Positions 1-7,255 of a DNA stretch of 16,898 nucleotides are shown here, piece by piece. Below the pieces are notes generated by a model, which saw nothing but the letters and a program-made list of their open reading frames with translations, was not told where the DNA came from and ran no database searches. The stretch lies in assembly GCA_025455505.1 (NCBI GenBank), contig JALOMK010000018.1, positions 1-16,898 of the forward strand. Direction: 5' to 3'. Each line of letters starts with the position of its first letter. Position 1 is the first letter of the stretch. The stretch comes from Bacteroidales bacterium. GTDB taxonomy: Bacteria; Bacteroidota; Bacteroidia; Bacteroidales; VadinHA17. Made by a program: the position numbers and the translations under genes.

Positions 1-7
1 TTTGTTT

Positions 8-181
8 ATGGATAGATCTGTATTTGCAAAAAAATTAATTCGTTACATCCTTCTTCTCTTTATTGCTGCAGTAGCCGCCCTTGCAGGAAGAAAGGCTGTT
101 ACAGGCAATGCATGCCAGGCCTGCCCGGGCAGGGGTATATGCGAAGGAGAGGTTGATTGTCAGGCTTACCTTGGTAAATAA
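8..181 (+). CDS. Small membrane-anchored four-cysteine protein (57 aa)
   Basis: A short reading frame of 57 codons precedes the Tat ferredoxin by only 6 bp. Residues 1-12 are basic, with Lys8, Lys9 and Arg12. Residues 13-27 are a hydrophobic helix ending in Ala-Leu-Ala-Gly. The remaining ~30 residues carry exactly four cysteines (36, 39, 45, 51) spaced C-x2-C-x5-C-x5-C among many glycines. The layout suggests an N-in membrane anchor with a small metal- or Fe-S-binding tail on the periplasmic side; an uncleaved or cleaved signal peptide is also possible. I do not recognise a named family. Position and cysteines suggest an accessory or electron-transfer subunit of the downstream redox complex, which is inference. 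The ATG at 8 is used, but the frame is open to the window edge, so a longer N-terminus cannot be excluded. Confidence 0.7.
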   Translation: MDRSVFAKKLIRYILLLFIAAVAALAGRKAVTGNACQACPGRGICEGEVDCQAYLGK

Positions 182-187
182 CTGTAT

Positions 188-760
188 ATGGAAAGTGAAA
201 ACAATAAGTACCAGTCAAGGCGCGATTTTCTAAGGAAGGCGGGCAAAATAGCTGCTGTTGCACCTCTTGTTGCCCTTCCTTCCCTCCTTATCAGAAAAGC
301 CACTGCCACAGGCTATGTATGGCAGATAGATCCTTTCAAGTGTACGCAGTGCGGGCAATGCAAGACAAACTGTGTTCTCACTCCTTCGGCATCCAAGTGT
401 GTACACGCATATGCAATGTGTGGTTACTGCGATCTTTGCGGAGGCTACCTGAGGCAGGGCGTGAAGAACATCTCCACGGGAGCCGAAAACCAGCTCTGTC
501 CCGTCGCTGCCATCAAGAGGAGCTTTGTTGAAGAGCCCTATTTTGAGTATATAATTGATGAAGACCTGTGCGACGGCTGCGCCAAATGTGTCAAGGGATG
601 CGCAGATTTCGGCAATGGTTCGCTGCACATGCAGATCAAGCACGATATCTGCGTAAACTGCAATGAATGTGCAATTGCAAGGACCTGCCCCTCGAATGCA
701 GTAATCAGGGTACCTGCGCTTGAACCCTACCTGCCAAAGGACAAGGCAGGCAAACACTGA
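188..760 (+). CDS. Tat-exported multi-cluster 4Fe-4S ferredoxin (NapG/MauM-like)
   Basis: A 190-residue ferredoxin with a twin-arginine signal: Ser-Arg-Arg-Asp-Phe-Leu at 10-15, then a hydrophobic stretch at 21-35. It should therefore be folded with its clusters in the cytoplasm and exported to the periplasm. Cysteine groups follow at 52/55/58/62 (CxxCxxCxxxC), 71, 78/81/84, 104 (CP), 128/131/134/138 and 155/158/161/167 (CP). This is enough ligand for about four [4Fe-4S] clusters in the style of NapG, MauM or DmsB-type electron carriers. It is the natural periplasmic partner of the NapH-like membrane protein encoded 44 bp downstream, as NapG pairs with NapH in nitrate reduction; that parallel is family knowledge, while the partner here is inferred. 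No nap genes are visible, so the name napG is not assigned. Electron donor and acceptor are unknown. Confidence 0.85.
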   Translation: MESENNKYQSRRDFLRKAGKIAAVAPLVALPSLLIRKATATGYVWQIDPFKCTQCGQCKTNCVLTPSASKCVHAYAMCGYCDLCGGYLRQGVKNISTGAENQLCPVAAIKRSFVEEPYFEYIIDEDLCDGCAKCVKGCADFGNGSLHMQIKHDICVNCNECAIARTCPSNAVIRVPALEPYLPKDKAGKH

Positions 761-804
761 TAAGGATGAAAATGAACCAGGTAAAGGATCAATAATTAAA
801 ACAC

Positions 805-2094
805 ATGAGTGTGAGCAAAGCCAAAGTTATCCTCGTTTTCCTCTTGTTAATCCTCTGGCAGGTCAATGCGATGGCCCAGGACAGGTTTCCGAGGCCGGAA
901 TTTGAAACTGACTACAAGTATCCCGAGCACCAGATGCCCGGTCAGCGAGGGCCTCTCTGGGAATACTTTGATGTGGCTGTGCTTATTGCCGCCCTGTCAG
1001 TCACCGCATGGCTGGCTATCAGAAAACGGTCGCGGCGGGGCCTTCTTTACATGTCTCTTTTTTCAGTGCTGTATTTTGGTTTTTACAAGCAGGGTTGCAT
1101 CTGCTCTGTGGGTTCAGTTCAGAATGTTTCAATGGCCCTCTTCAACAGTTCATATTCTGTTCCTCTGTCGGCGCTCCTGTTTTTCATAATACCGCTTGTC
1201 TTCGCACTTGCGTTCGGGAGGGTTTTCTGTGCGGGTGTCTGTCCCCTCGGGGCTATACAGGAACTTACAGGTTTCCGCCCTCTTAAGATACCAAAAGCTG
1301 CCGAAATAGTACTCGCCTCGATACCATTTGTCTATCTTGCCATTGCTGTCGTCTTTGCTGCCACGGAAAGTCAGTTCATTATATGCCGCTATGATCCTTT
1401 CATTGGTATATACAGGCTTGATGCCCCTCACACAATGATTATTTTCGGGGCGCTCCTTCTTCTGGCTGGTATCTTTATCAACCGGCCTTATTGCAGGTAT
1501 CTGTGCCCTTATGGCGTTCTGCTGAATATTTTTTCAAGATTCTCCTGGAAGCACCTTACGATTACACCGGCCGAATGCACAAACTGCAGGCTATGTGAGG
1601 AATCCTGTCCTTACGATGCAATTCTTCCTTCCGATCCTGAGCCGGTCATCAGGGACCGTTCCTCAATGAGGAGAAACTTCCTTGTATACATAATTGCACT
1701 CCCATTGTTCGCGGCAGCAGGCGCTGTGATTGCATACAATCTCTCTGATTTCGTTGCTGGCGGAAACAGCACAGTGAGGCTGGCACGTGAAATAAGGCTT
1801 GAGCAGGAGACTGGTCTCGAGTCACTTACAAAGGCTGCAATAGCCTTCCGTGAAGCAGGAAAGACAGAAGAGGAACTCTTCGCTGAGGAAGTTCATATTA
1901 CAGGAAGGTTCAGGAAGGCAATGCCCTGGGCCGGAATCTTCCTCGGGCTCTCACTCGGAGCCGGTTTGCTGGCCAACTCTGTAAGAAGCAGGAGGCCGGG
2001 CTATGTTCCTCACCAGGGAAGATGCTACAGCTGTGGCAAGTGTTTCAAATATTGTCCTATTAAAGTCCCCGAGCAAAATGAAGTTAAAGCTTAG
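805..2094 (+). CDS. NapH/NosR-type polytopic 4Fe-4S membrane protein
   Basis: A 429-residue membrane ferredoxin. Residues 5-25 look like a cleavable signal peptide ending Ala-Met-Ala-Gln. Helices are predicted at about 57-72, 80-94, 119-137, 168-187, 210-225, 292-311 and 375-392. Two Cys-x3-Cys-Pro signatures typical of NapH/NosR/YccM lie after helices (142/146 and 230/234). A Cys-x-Cys at 98/100 is predicted to be periplasmic. Two four-cysteine ferredoxin motifs sit at 258/261/264/268 and 407/410/413/417. Basic clusters (73-78, 283-290, 394-397) put both ferredoxin motifs and both CxxxCP signatures on the cytoplasmic side. In NapH the family passes electrons between the membrane or quinone pool and a periplasmic ferredoxin. 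Here it could bridge the diaphorase and the Tat ferredoxin. The leader (761-804) is A/T-rich and lacks a Shine-Dalgarno site. The end overlaps the next gene by 17 bp. Confidence 0.86.
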   Translation: MSVSKAKVILVFLLLILWQVNAMAQDRFPRPEFETDYKYPEHQMPGQRGPLWEYFDVAVLIAALSVTAWLAIRKRSRRGLLYMSLFSVLYFGFYKQGCICSVGSVQNVSMALFNSSYSVPLSALLFFIIPLVFALAFGRVFCAGVCPLGAIQELTGFRPLKIPKAAEIVLASIPFVYLAIAVVFAATESQFIICRYDPFIGIYRLDAPHTMIIFGALLLLAGIFINRPYCRYLCPYGVLLNIFSRFSWKHLTITPAECTNCRLCEESCPYDAILPSDPEPVIRDRSSMRRNFLVYIIALPLFAAAGAVIAYNLSDFVAGGNSTVRLAREIRLEQETGLESLTKAAIAFREAGKTEEELFAEEVHITGRFRKAMPWAGIFLGLSLGAGLLANSVRSRRPGYVPHQGRCYSCGKCFKYCPIKVPEQNEVKA

Positions 2095-3772
2095 TGATAA
2101 AGATATTTCCCTGCTGAAGGTGATCAGTCAGATTTCAGGAATATTCACGCTGATTGTTGCCCTCACTATGATATTCAGCCTGATTCACCTCAGGACAATT
2201 AATCCGCTCGATAACCCTGCATTACTTTCAGTTAAGGAGCAGTTCGACAAGGATCAGGCAAATATTGCAAAAGCCGAGCAGGTAAGGGCAATGGATCTTA
2301 TGGCAAGGAAGGCCTATTTTGCAACAAGGTCCCAGGTTGAAACAGGGTCCTATCTCCTGCTCGCAGGAGCTGTGATTTTTCTTTTGTGCCAGCGCCTTAT
2401 TGCCGACAATGAAAAGATAATCCCTTCCTTTGCCGAAAAGAAGCATGATAAGGCCGAACTGCAGAAGAAAAGCCGCACCTACCTGATTATTGCAGGCGGT
2501 CTGATAACAACTGCTGCCATAGTATCTTCATTTATGCTGAGGACCGGCCTGCCTGATATTTCCGGAAACCGGGGTGAAGCTTCATCAGAAGGAAGATCAA
2601 GGGATGTGAAAGTGAAAGAACCTGACAAGTCGAACTGGCCCTTCTTCAGGGGACAGGACAGCCGGGGGCATGCTGGAGGATCGGGTTATCCCACGGAATG
2701 GAACGGGGCAGAGGGAAAGAACATATTATGGAAAACCGAGATTCCCAGGAACGGGCAGAGTTCGCCCATAGTTTGGGAAAACAAGATATTTATTACCGGA
2801 GCGGAAGGGAGCACATGTGAAGTTTACTGCTTCGACAAGGATAATGGACATTTGCTGTGGACCGGCTCTGCGACCGGAATAGAGGGGGAACCGACCCAGG
2901 AACCGGAGACAGATCATGATACAGGCCTGGCAGCCTCCACTGCAGCAACAAATGGAAAGGTCGTATGCGCTGTTTTTGCCAATGGCAATCTGGTGTGCTT
3001 CGATCTCGACGGGAACCTGAAATGGTCAAGGAATCTTGGTCTGCCAGCCAATGTTTACGGTTTCAGCCAGTCACTTATTATGTACGAAGATATTCTAATT
3101 GTCCAGTTCGACAGTGATTCGAAAGTTTCACTTCTGGGTATTGAAGCTGAATCAGGCACACAGAAATGGGAAACTCTCAGGCGCGGAAGGCCCGTATGGT
3201 CCTCTCCTGTTCTTGGCTATTTCGGAGGACGGGCCCAGGTAATTGTCAATGGCAATCCCGAAGTCACGGCATATGATCCGCTTACAGGAGAGGAAATATG
3301 GACTGTAGAGGCCCTCTCCGGCGATGTCGCACCGTCTCTTGCCCAGAACAGCAAAATGGTGTACGCAGTAACTGACTATGCCAGGCTCGCCGCTATTAAA
3401 GCCGGTACGGGGGCATCGATAATATGGGAGGATAATTACTTCACTCCCGATGTATCAAGTCCTGTTGCAAACGAGGAAATCCTCATTGTGGCAACAGGAA
3501 CAGGTGATGTTGCATGCTACAACGCCGAAAAGGGAGATACCTTATGGACTCACTATTTTGAGGACCAGTACTATGCCTCTCCTATTATTGCAGATGATAT
3601 GGTATATATCCTTAACAGAAGCGGAGTTATGAATATAGTCAAAGCTTCAGATAAGCTTGAGATAATAGGTGAGGCGCCGATTGGTGAAGATGCAGACTGT
3701 ACACCTGCCTTCACTGACAAGCTTTTTATTATCAGGGTTAATAAGAATCTATACTGCATAGGAGAAAAGTGA
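2078..3772 (+). CDS. Membrane-anchored PQQ-like beta-propeller protein
   Basis: A 564-residue protein read from the ATG at 2078. The frame is open further up to an ATG at 2003, but those 25 codons only shadow the ferredoxin end of the previous gene, so the later start is preferred. Three helices (about 15-38, 90-108, 134-153) form an N-terminal membrane domain, with a ~50-residue charged loop after the first. A linker follows, then a beta-propeller from about 187 to the end that opens with an Asn-Trp-Pro-x-Phe-Arg-Gly motif. Blades recur about every 40-50 residues with hydrophobic-x-Trp-x endings followed by Ser-Ser-Pro. With an N-in topology the propeller lies in the periplasm. PQQ-like propellers may be quinoprotein enzymes or scaffolds such as BamB. 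I see no quinoprotein dehydrogenase active-site signature, so a scaffold or docking role is as likely as catalysis. It overlaps the next gene by 4 bp (GTGA). Confidence 0.85.
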   Translation: MKLKLSDKDISLLKVISQISGIFTLIVALTMIFSLIHLRTINPLDNPALLSVKEQFDKDQANIAKAEQVRAMDLMARKAYFATRSQVETGSYLLLAGAVIFLLCQRLIADNEKIIPSFAEKKHDKAELQKKSRTYLIIAGGLITTAAIVSSFMLRTGLPDISGNRGEASSEGRSRDVKVKEPDKSNWPFFRGQDSRGHAGGSGYPTEWNGAEGKNILWKTEIPRNGQSSPIVWENKIFITGAEGSTCEVYCFDKDNGHLLWTGSATGIEGEPTQEPETDHDTGLAASTAATNGKVVCAVFANGNLVCFDLDGNLKWSRNLGLPANVYGFSQSLIMYEDILIVQFDSDSKVSLLGIEAESGTQKWETLRRGRPVWSSPVLGYFGGRAQVIVNGNPEVTAYDPLTGEEIWTVEALSGDVAPSLAQNSKMVYAVTDYARLAAIKAGTGASIIWEDNYFTPDVSSPVANEEILIVATGTGDVACYNAEKGDTLWTHYFEDQYYASPIIADDMVYILNRSGVMNIVKASDKLEIIGEAPIGEDADCTPAFTDKLFIIRVNKNLYCIGEK

Positions 3773-6177
3773 TTACGGAAAAAAATACAGAAAGTGGCTG
3801 CAATTGTTCAGCAGGAGTTCCAACAAGAGAGGAGATAAACTCCGTTGTTGAAAGGGTTGTTGAGTCAACGGGGAAGGGATCTGACAAGGTTATCCTGATA
3901 TTGCAGGAGGTTCAGAAGGAGCTTAACTGGCTTCCTTCAGATGCTTTGAAGCATATATGCGAGATAACCGATATAACTCCGGGGCAGATCTCCGGAGTCT
4001 CTACATTTTACTCACAGTTCAGGCACCTGCCCTCCGGAAGGCACACTGTTAAAATATGCGCGGGAACAGCCTGTCATGTAAAGGGTGCTCCGCTCATAAT
4101 TGATGCATTCAAAAGAGAGCTTCATATTTCAGAAGAGAGAAATGCCTCACCCGACAACCTCTTTTCGATAGAGGAAGTTGCCTGCCTTGGCTGCTGCACT
4201 CTCGCACCTGTTGTGCAGATCGATGAGAAGACATATGGCCACGTGAAGCCAACCGATGCTAGGAATGTACTCGATGATTTCCTGAACAATTCAAAAAAGA
4301 AGGGTACAGTTAATACTGCCGGCGATCCTGAAAAATGGGATGCCGAGATAAGAGTCGGGATAGGCTCATGCTGCGTTGCGGGCGGAAGCAGGGAGATACT
4401 GGACGAGATTGCCGAGATGAAGGAAAAGTACGATCTCAACATAAAGCTCAAACCGGTAGGCTGTGTAGGTGTATGCAACCAGACTCCCCTGCTTGAAATT
4501 GTAGAGAACAGCGACATGAAGGCCCGCTACACAAACGTGCACAGAGGGCAGGTTGAAGAGATCATTCTGAAGCATGTCAGACCGTCGACTTTTAAGAACA
4601 GGCTCCGTTCAAGGATAAATGACCTTGTCGATTCAGTTATCTCGGACGATAAGGTTTACAGCCAGATCAACCTGCCTGTCGAGAAAAGGGAGAAGTACCT
4701 GAATAACTTTCTCGGATACCAGGTGCACCTCGCAACAGTGAACAGCGGCGTGTTGTCCCCGGATTCTCTTGAGGAGTACAGGATGACAGGCGGCTTCCAG
4801 GCTATCCATAAGTGTTTAAGGATCCTTTCTGCAAAAGAAATTATAGAAGCGATTTCCGGCAGCGGATTGCGCGGCAGAGGCGGGGCCGGATTTCCAACAG
4901 GGAAGAAATGGGAGATTTCACATGCAGCGCAGGGTTCACCCAAGTACGTAGTCTGCAATGGTGATGAGGGCGATCCAGGGGCTTTTATGGACAGGATGCT
5001 GCTCGAGTCGTTTCCCTACCGGGTAATAGAAGGAATGATGATAGCCGCCTTTGCAACAGGCGCAAGTAAAGGCATATTTTATATCAGAGCTGAATACCCC
5101 CTTGCTGTGTCAAGGGTAAGGAAGGCAATAAATGACTGCTATGAAAACAAGCTGCTGGGAAAAGATATTCTTGGCACCGGTTTCTCTTTTGATGCTGAGA
5201 TATTTGAAGGAGCAGGTGCTTTTGTATGCGGCGAGGAGACTGCACTGATAGCTTCACTTGAAGGAAAGCGTGGTACACCCCACCTGCGGCCACCCTATCC
5301 TGCAGTAAAGGGTTACAGGGGAAAGCCCACGCTTGTGAATAATGTCGAGACACTCTCGCTCGTCCCATGGATAATTAACAACGGAGCTGATGCATTCAGC
5401 AGAATCGGAACAGACAGGAGCAAGGGCACGAAGGTGTTTGCACTTGCAGGCAAGATATCGAAGGGAGGCCTCATAGAGGTTCCCATGGGCATAACAATCC
5501 GCGACATCATTGAAAAAATAGGAGACGGCATTGCTGGCGGCAGAAAGTTCAAGGCTGTACAGATAGGCGGTCCTTCCGGCGGATGCATACCGGCATCAGA
5601 GGCTGATATTCCCATTGATTATGAGAAGCTTGCTGAGATGGGCGCCATGATGGGCTCTGGCGGAATGGTTGTACTCGACGACAGCGACTGCATGGTTGAT
5701 ATGGCAAAGTACTTCCTGACATTCACCCACAGGCAATCCTGCGGCAAATGCACTTTCTGCAGGATTGGCACCAAGCAGATGCTCGACATAATTACGAGAA
5801 TCAGTGAAGGGAAGGCTGCTATATCTGACCTCGATGAACTGGAAAAACTATCCCTTTACGTCAAGGATGGCAGCCTGTGCGGACTTGGCAAGACTGCTCC
5901 GAATCCCGTCCTTACAGGACTGAGGTATTTCAGGGAAGAGTATGAAGCACATACGAAAGGAATCTGTCCGGCCGGGAAGTGCCAGCATCTCATAAAATAC
6001 TTTGTTACTGAAGACTGCACAGGCTGTACGAAATGCAGTCAGGACTGCCCTGTAAATGCAATACCCTTCACACCATACGAGCGACACCTCATCGACCAGG
6101 AACTTTGCACCAAATGTGATAATTGCAGGATAGTCTGCCCTGAGAATGCCATAAAAATTATCGGGACCAATGCTTAA
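3769..6177 (+). CDS. NuoE-NuoF fusion, NADH-binding flavin/Fe-S diaphorase subunit
   Basis: An 802-residue fusion starting at a GTG inside the previous stop. Domains in order: a NuoE/HydC-type thioredoxin-like [2Fe-2S] domain (about 20-172) with Cys97, Cys102, Cys139 and Cys143; a second thioredoxin-like ferredoxin domain (about 190-270) with Cys201/202, Cys232 and Cys236, as at the N-terminus of HydB/HndC; the NuoF FMN/NADH domain with GRGGAGFPTG at 369-378 and NGDEGDPGAF at 397-406; an SLBB-type segment; the N3-type [4Fe-4S] site Cys658/661/664 plus Cys704; and a C-terminal 2x[4Fe-4S] ferredoxin (750/753/756/760 and 780/783/786/790). Complete NuoE and NuoF ligand sets imply a working NAD(H) dehydrogenase in the cytoplasm. 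The extra domains match bifurcating hydrogenase and diaphorase subunits rather than complex I. The next gene starts 8 bp inside its end. The acceptor is unknown; bifurcation is possible but not shown. Confidence 0.93.
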   Translation: MITEKNTESGCNCSAGVPTREEINSVVERVVESTGKGSDKVILILQEVQKELNWLPSDALKHICEITDITPGQISGVSTFYSQFRHLPSGRHTVKICAGTACHVKGAPLIIDAFKRELHISEERNASPDNLFSIEEVACLGCCTLAPVVQIDEKTYGHVKPTDARNVLDDFLNNSKKKGTVNTAGDPEKWDAEIRVGIGSCCVAGGSREILDEIAEMKEKYDLNIKLKPVGCVGVCNQTPLLEIVENSDMKARYTNVHRGQVEEIILKHVRPSTFKNRLRSRINDLVDSVISDDKVYSQINLPVEKREKYLNNFLGYQVHLATVNSGVLSPDSLEEYRMTGGFQAIHKCLRILSAKEIIEAISGSGLRGRGGAGFPTGKKWEISHAAQGSPKYVVCNGDEGDPGAFMDRMLLESFPYRVIEGMMIAAFATGASKGIFYIRAEYPLAVSRVRKAINDCYENKLLGKDILGTGFSFDAEIFEGAGAFVCGEETALIASLEGKRGTPHLRPPYPAVKGYRGKPTLVNNVETLSLVPWIINNGADAFSRIGTDRSKGTKVFALAGKISKGGLIEVPMGITIRDIIEKIGDGIAGGRKFKAVQIGGPSGGCIPASEADIPIDYEKLAEMGAMMGSGGMVVLDDSDCMVDMAKYFLTFTHRQSCGKCTFCRIGTKQMLDIITRISEGKAAISDLDELEKLSLYVKDGSLCGLGKTAPNPVLTGLRYFREEYEAHTKGICPAGKCQHLIKYFVTEDCTGCTKCSQDCPVNAIPFTPYERHLIDQELCTKCDNCRIVCPENAIKIIGTNA

Positions 6178-7255
6178 AATTAAGATTGACAATAAGGAAT
6201 ATTCTGTTAAAGATGGCAGCTATCTGATTGAAGCCATCCGCTCTGCCGGTCATCCTGTTCCGACGCTGTGCCACAGGGACGGAATAGAGCACTATTCATC
6301 GTGCATGGTATGTATGGTAAAAGACATAAAAAAAAGTAGTTATATACCTTCATGTTCAGCATTGGTTCAGGATGGAATGGAGATTGATGTTAGCGGAACG
6401 GATGTAAAGAACCTTCGCAGTAAAGCTCTTGAGCTTCTTTTTTCGGAGCACAGGGCCGAATGCGAGGCTCCCTGCAGGATTGTTTGCCCGGCAGGATACA
6501 ACATCCCTGAATTTAACAGGCTTATTGCCTCAGGTGACAGTGAGCGGGCCAGGGAGATCACAGCGGGGGAACTGAAAGGAAAGACTATCATGTGTATCCG
6601 CTGCCCTGGTTATTGCGAGAACGGGTGCAGGCGAAAGAAAGTTGACCAGCCGGTCGCCATACGGAACATGAAGCTTTTTATTGCAGCATCTGTTGAAGGT
6701 GCAATACCTGATCCTTCGGATCCTGTCATGAATGAACCTCTTCCAAAAACCGGTCGCAGTGGCAGGAGGTTTTCATCTCTTATCGGAAAGCTTGAACCAG
6801 GGGAGCAGGAAGAGTGGCTTAAGGAATGTGCAGGAGAAATAATTCGATCGCGGGAAATCAGCAATTTAAGGGTTGCAGCCGGCGAAGCGGCAAGCTGCAT
6901 GCACTGCGACTGCAGGGCTGCAGGCGATTGCAGACTTCGCGACCTGGCTGAGGAATTCGGGATTCGCGATCCAAAGGGAAAACTTATATACTCGCCAATC
7001 AGAAAGAAAATAAATTTTCAGACTGGCCTTGTTTTTGAGAATGCAAAATGCATAAAATGCGGACTTTGTGTTCGTGTCTGCGAGGATGATGGCAAAGAGG
7101 AACCCCGGTTGTGTTTCCTGAACAGGGGCTTTGTCAGCATTATCTCGGAATCCCTTACGGGAAGATTTGAAGATATACTTCAGAAGCAGGCCGATAAGGT
7201 TATAGAAGTATGTCCGACAGGAGCTCTCAGCAGGTTTAAACCCGGACAAGAATGA
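6170..7255 (+). CDS. NuoG/HoxU-like [2Fe-2S] subunit with inserted GltD-type Fe-S domain
   Basis: A 361-residue Fe-S protein. Residues 1-80 are a plant-type [2Fe-2S] domain with Cys34, Cys45, Cys48 and Cys62 (N1b site of NuoG). A NuoG-like His94-x3-Cys98 follows. Residues 98-175 resemble the N-terminal Fe-S domain of glutamate synthase small subunit and dihydropyrimidine dehydrogenase: Cys98, Cys102, Cys106-Pro, then Cys142, Cys145-Pro, Cys149 and Cys153-Arg-Arg, with Ile-Pro and Pro-Val-Ala-Ile signatures. The NuoG pattern then resumes with Cys243-x2-Cys246-x7-Cys254 (N5-like) and Cys294/297/300 plus Cys348-Pro (N4 site). No FAD/NADPH Rossmann domains and no catalytic hydrogenase or molybdopterin domain follow, so it is an electron-transfer subunit of HoxU type. 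It overlaps the NuoEF fusion by 8 bp and the next gene by 4 bp, so the two subunits very likely form one diaphorase. Confidence 0.85.
   Translation: MLKIKIDNKEYSVKDGSYLIEAIRSAGHPVPTLCHRDGIEHYSSCMVCMVKDIKKSSYIPSCSALVQDGMEIDVSGTDVKNLRSKALELLFSEHRAECEAPCRIVCPAGYNIPEFNRLIASGDSERAREITAGELKGKTIMCIRCPGYCENGCRRKKVDQPVAIRNMKLFIAASVEGAIPDPSDPVMNEPLPKTGRSGRRFSSLIGKLEPGEQEEWLKECAGEIIRSREISNLRVAAGEAASCMHCDCRAAGDCRLRDLAEEFGIRDPKGKLIYSPIRKKINFQTGLVFENAKCIKCGLCVRVCEDDGKEEPRLCFLNRGFVSIISESLTGRFEDILQKQADKVIEVCPTGALSRFKPGQE

Noticed and set aside
2003..2077. N-terminal extension of the anchored propeller from the ATG at 2003
   Set aside because: The 25 extra codons lie over the conserved C-terminal ferredoxin motif of the NapH-like gene, and the start at 2078 gives a normal charged cytoplasmic N-terminus before the first helix.
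3769..7255. Complex I (nuoEFG) of the respiratory chain
   Set aside because: No membrane or quinone-module nuo genes are adjacent, the NuoG-like protein lacks the molybdopterin-like C-terminal domain, and the NuoF chain has HydB-type extra domains.
6170..7255. [FeFe]-hydrogenase large subunit, suggested by its NuoG-like N-terminus
   Set aside because: The protein ends right after the N4-type cluster; there is no H-cluster motif or catalytic domain in this or a neighbouring gene.
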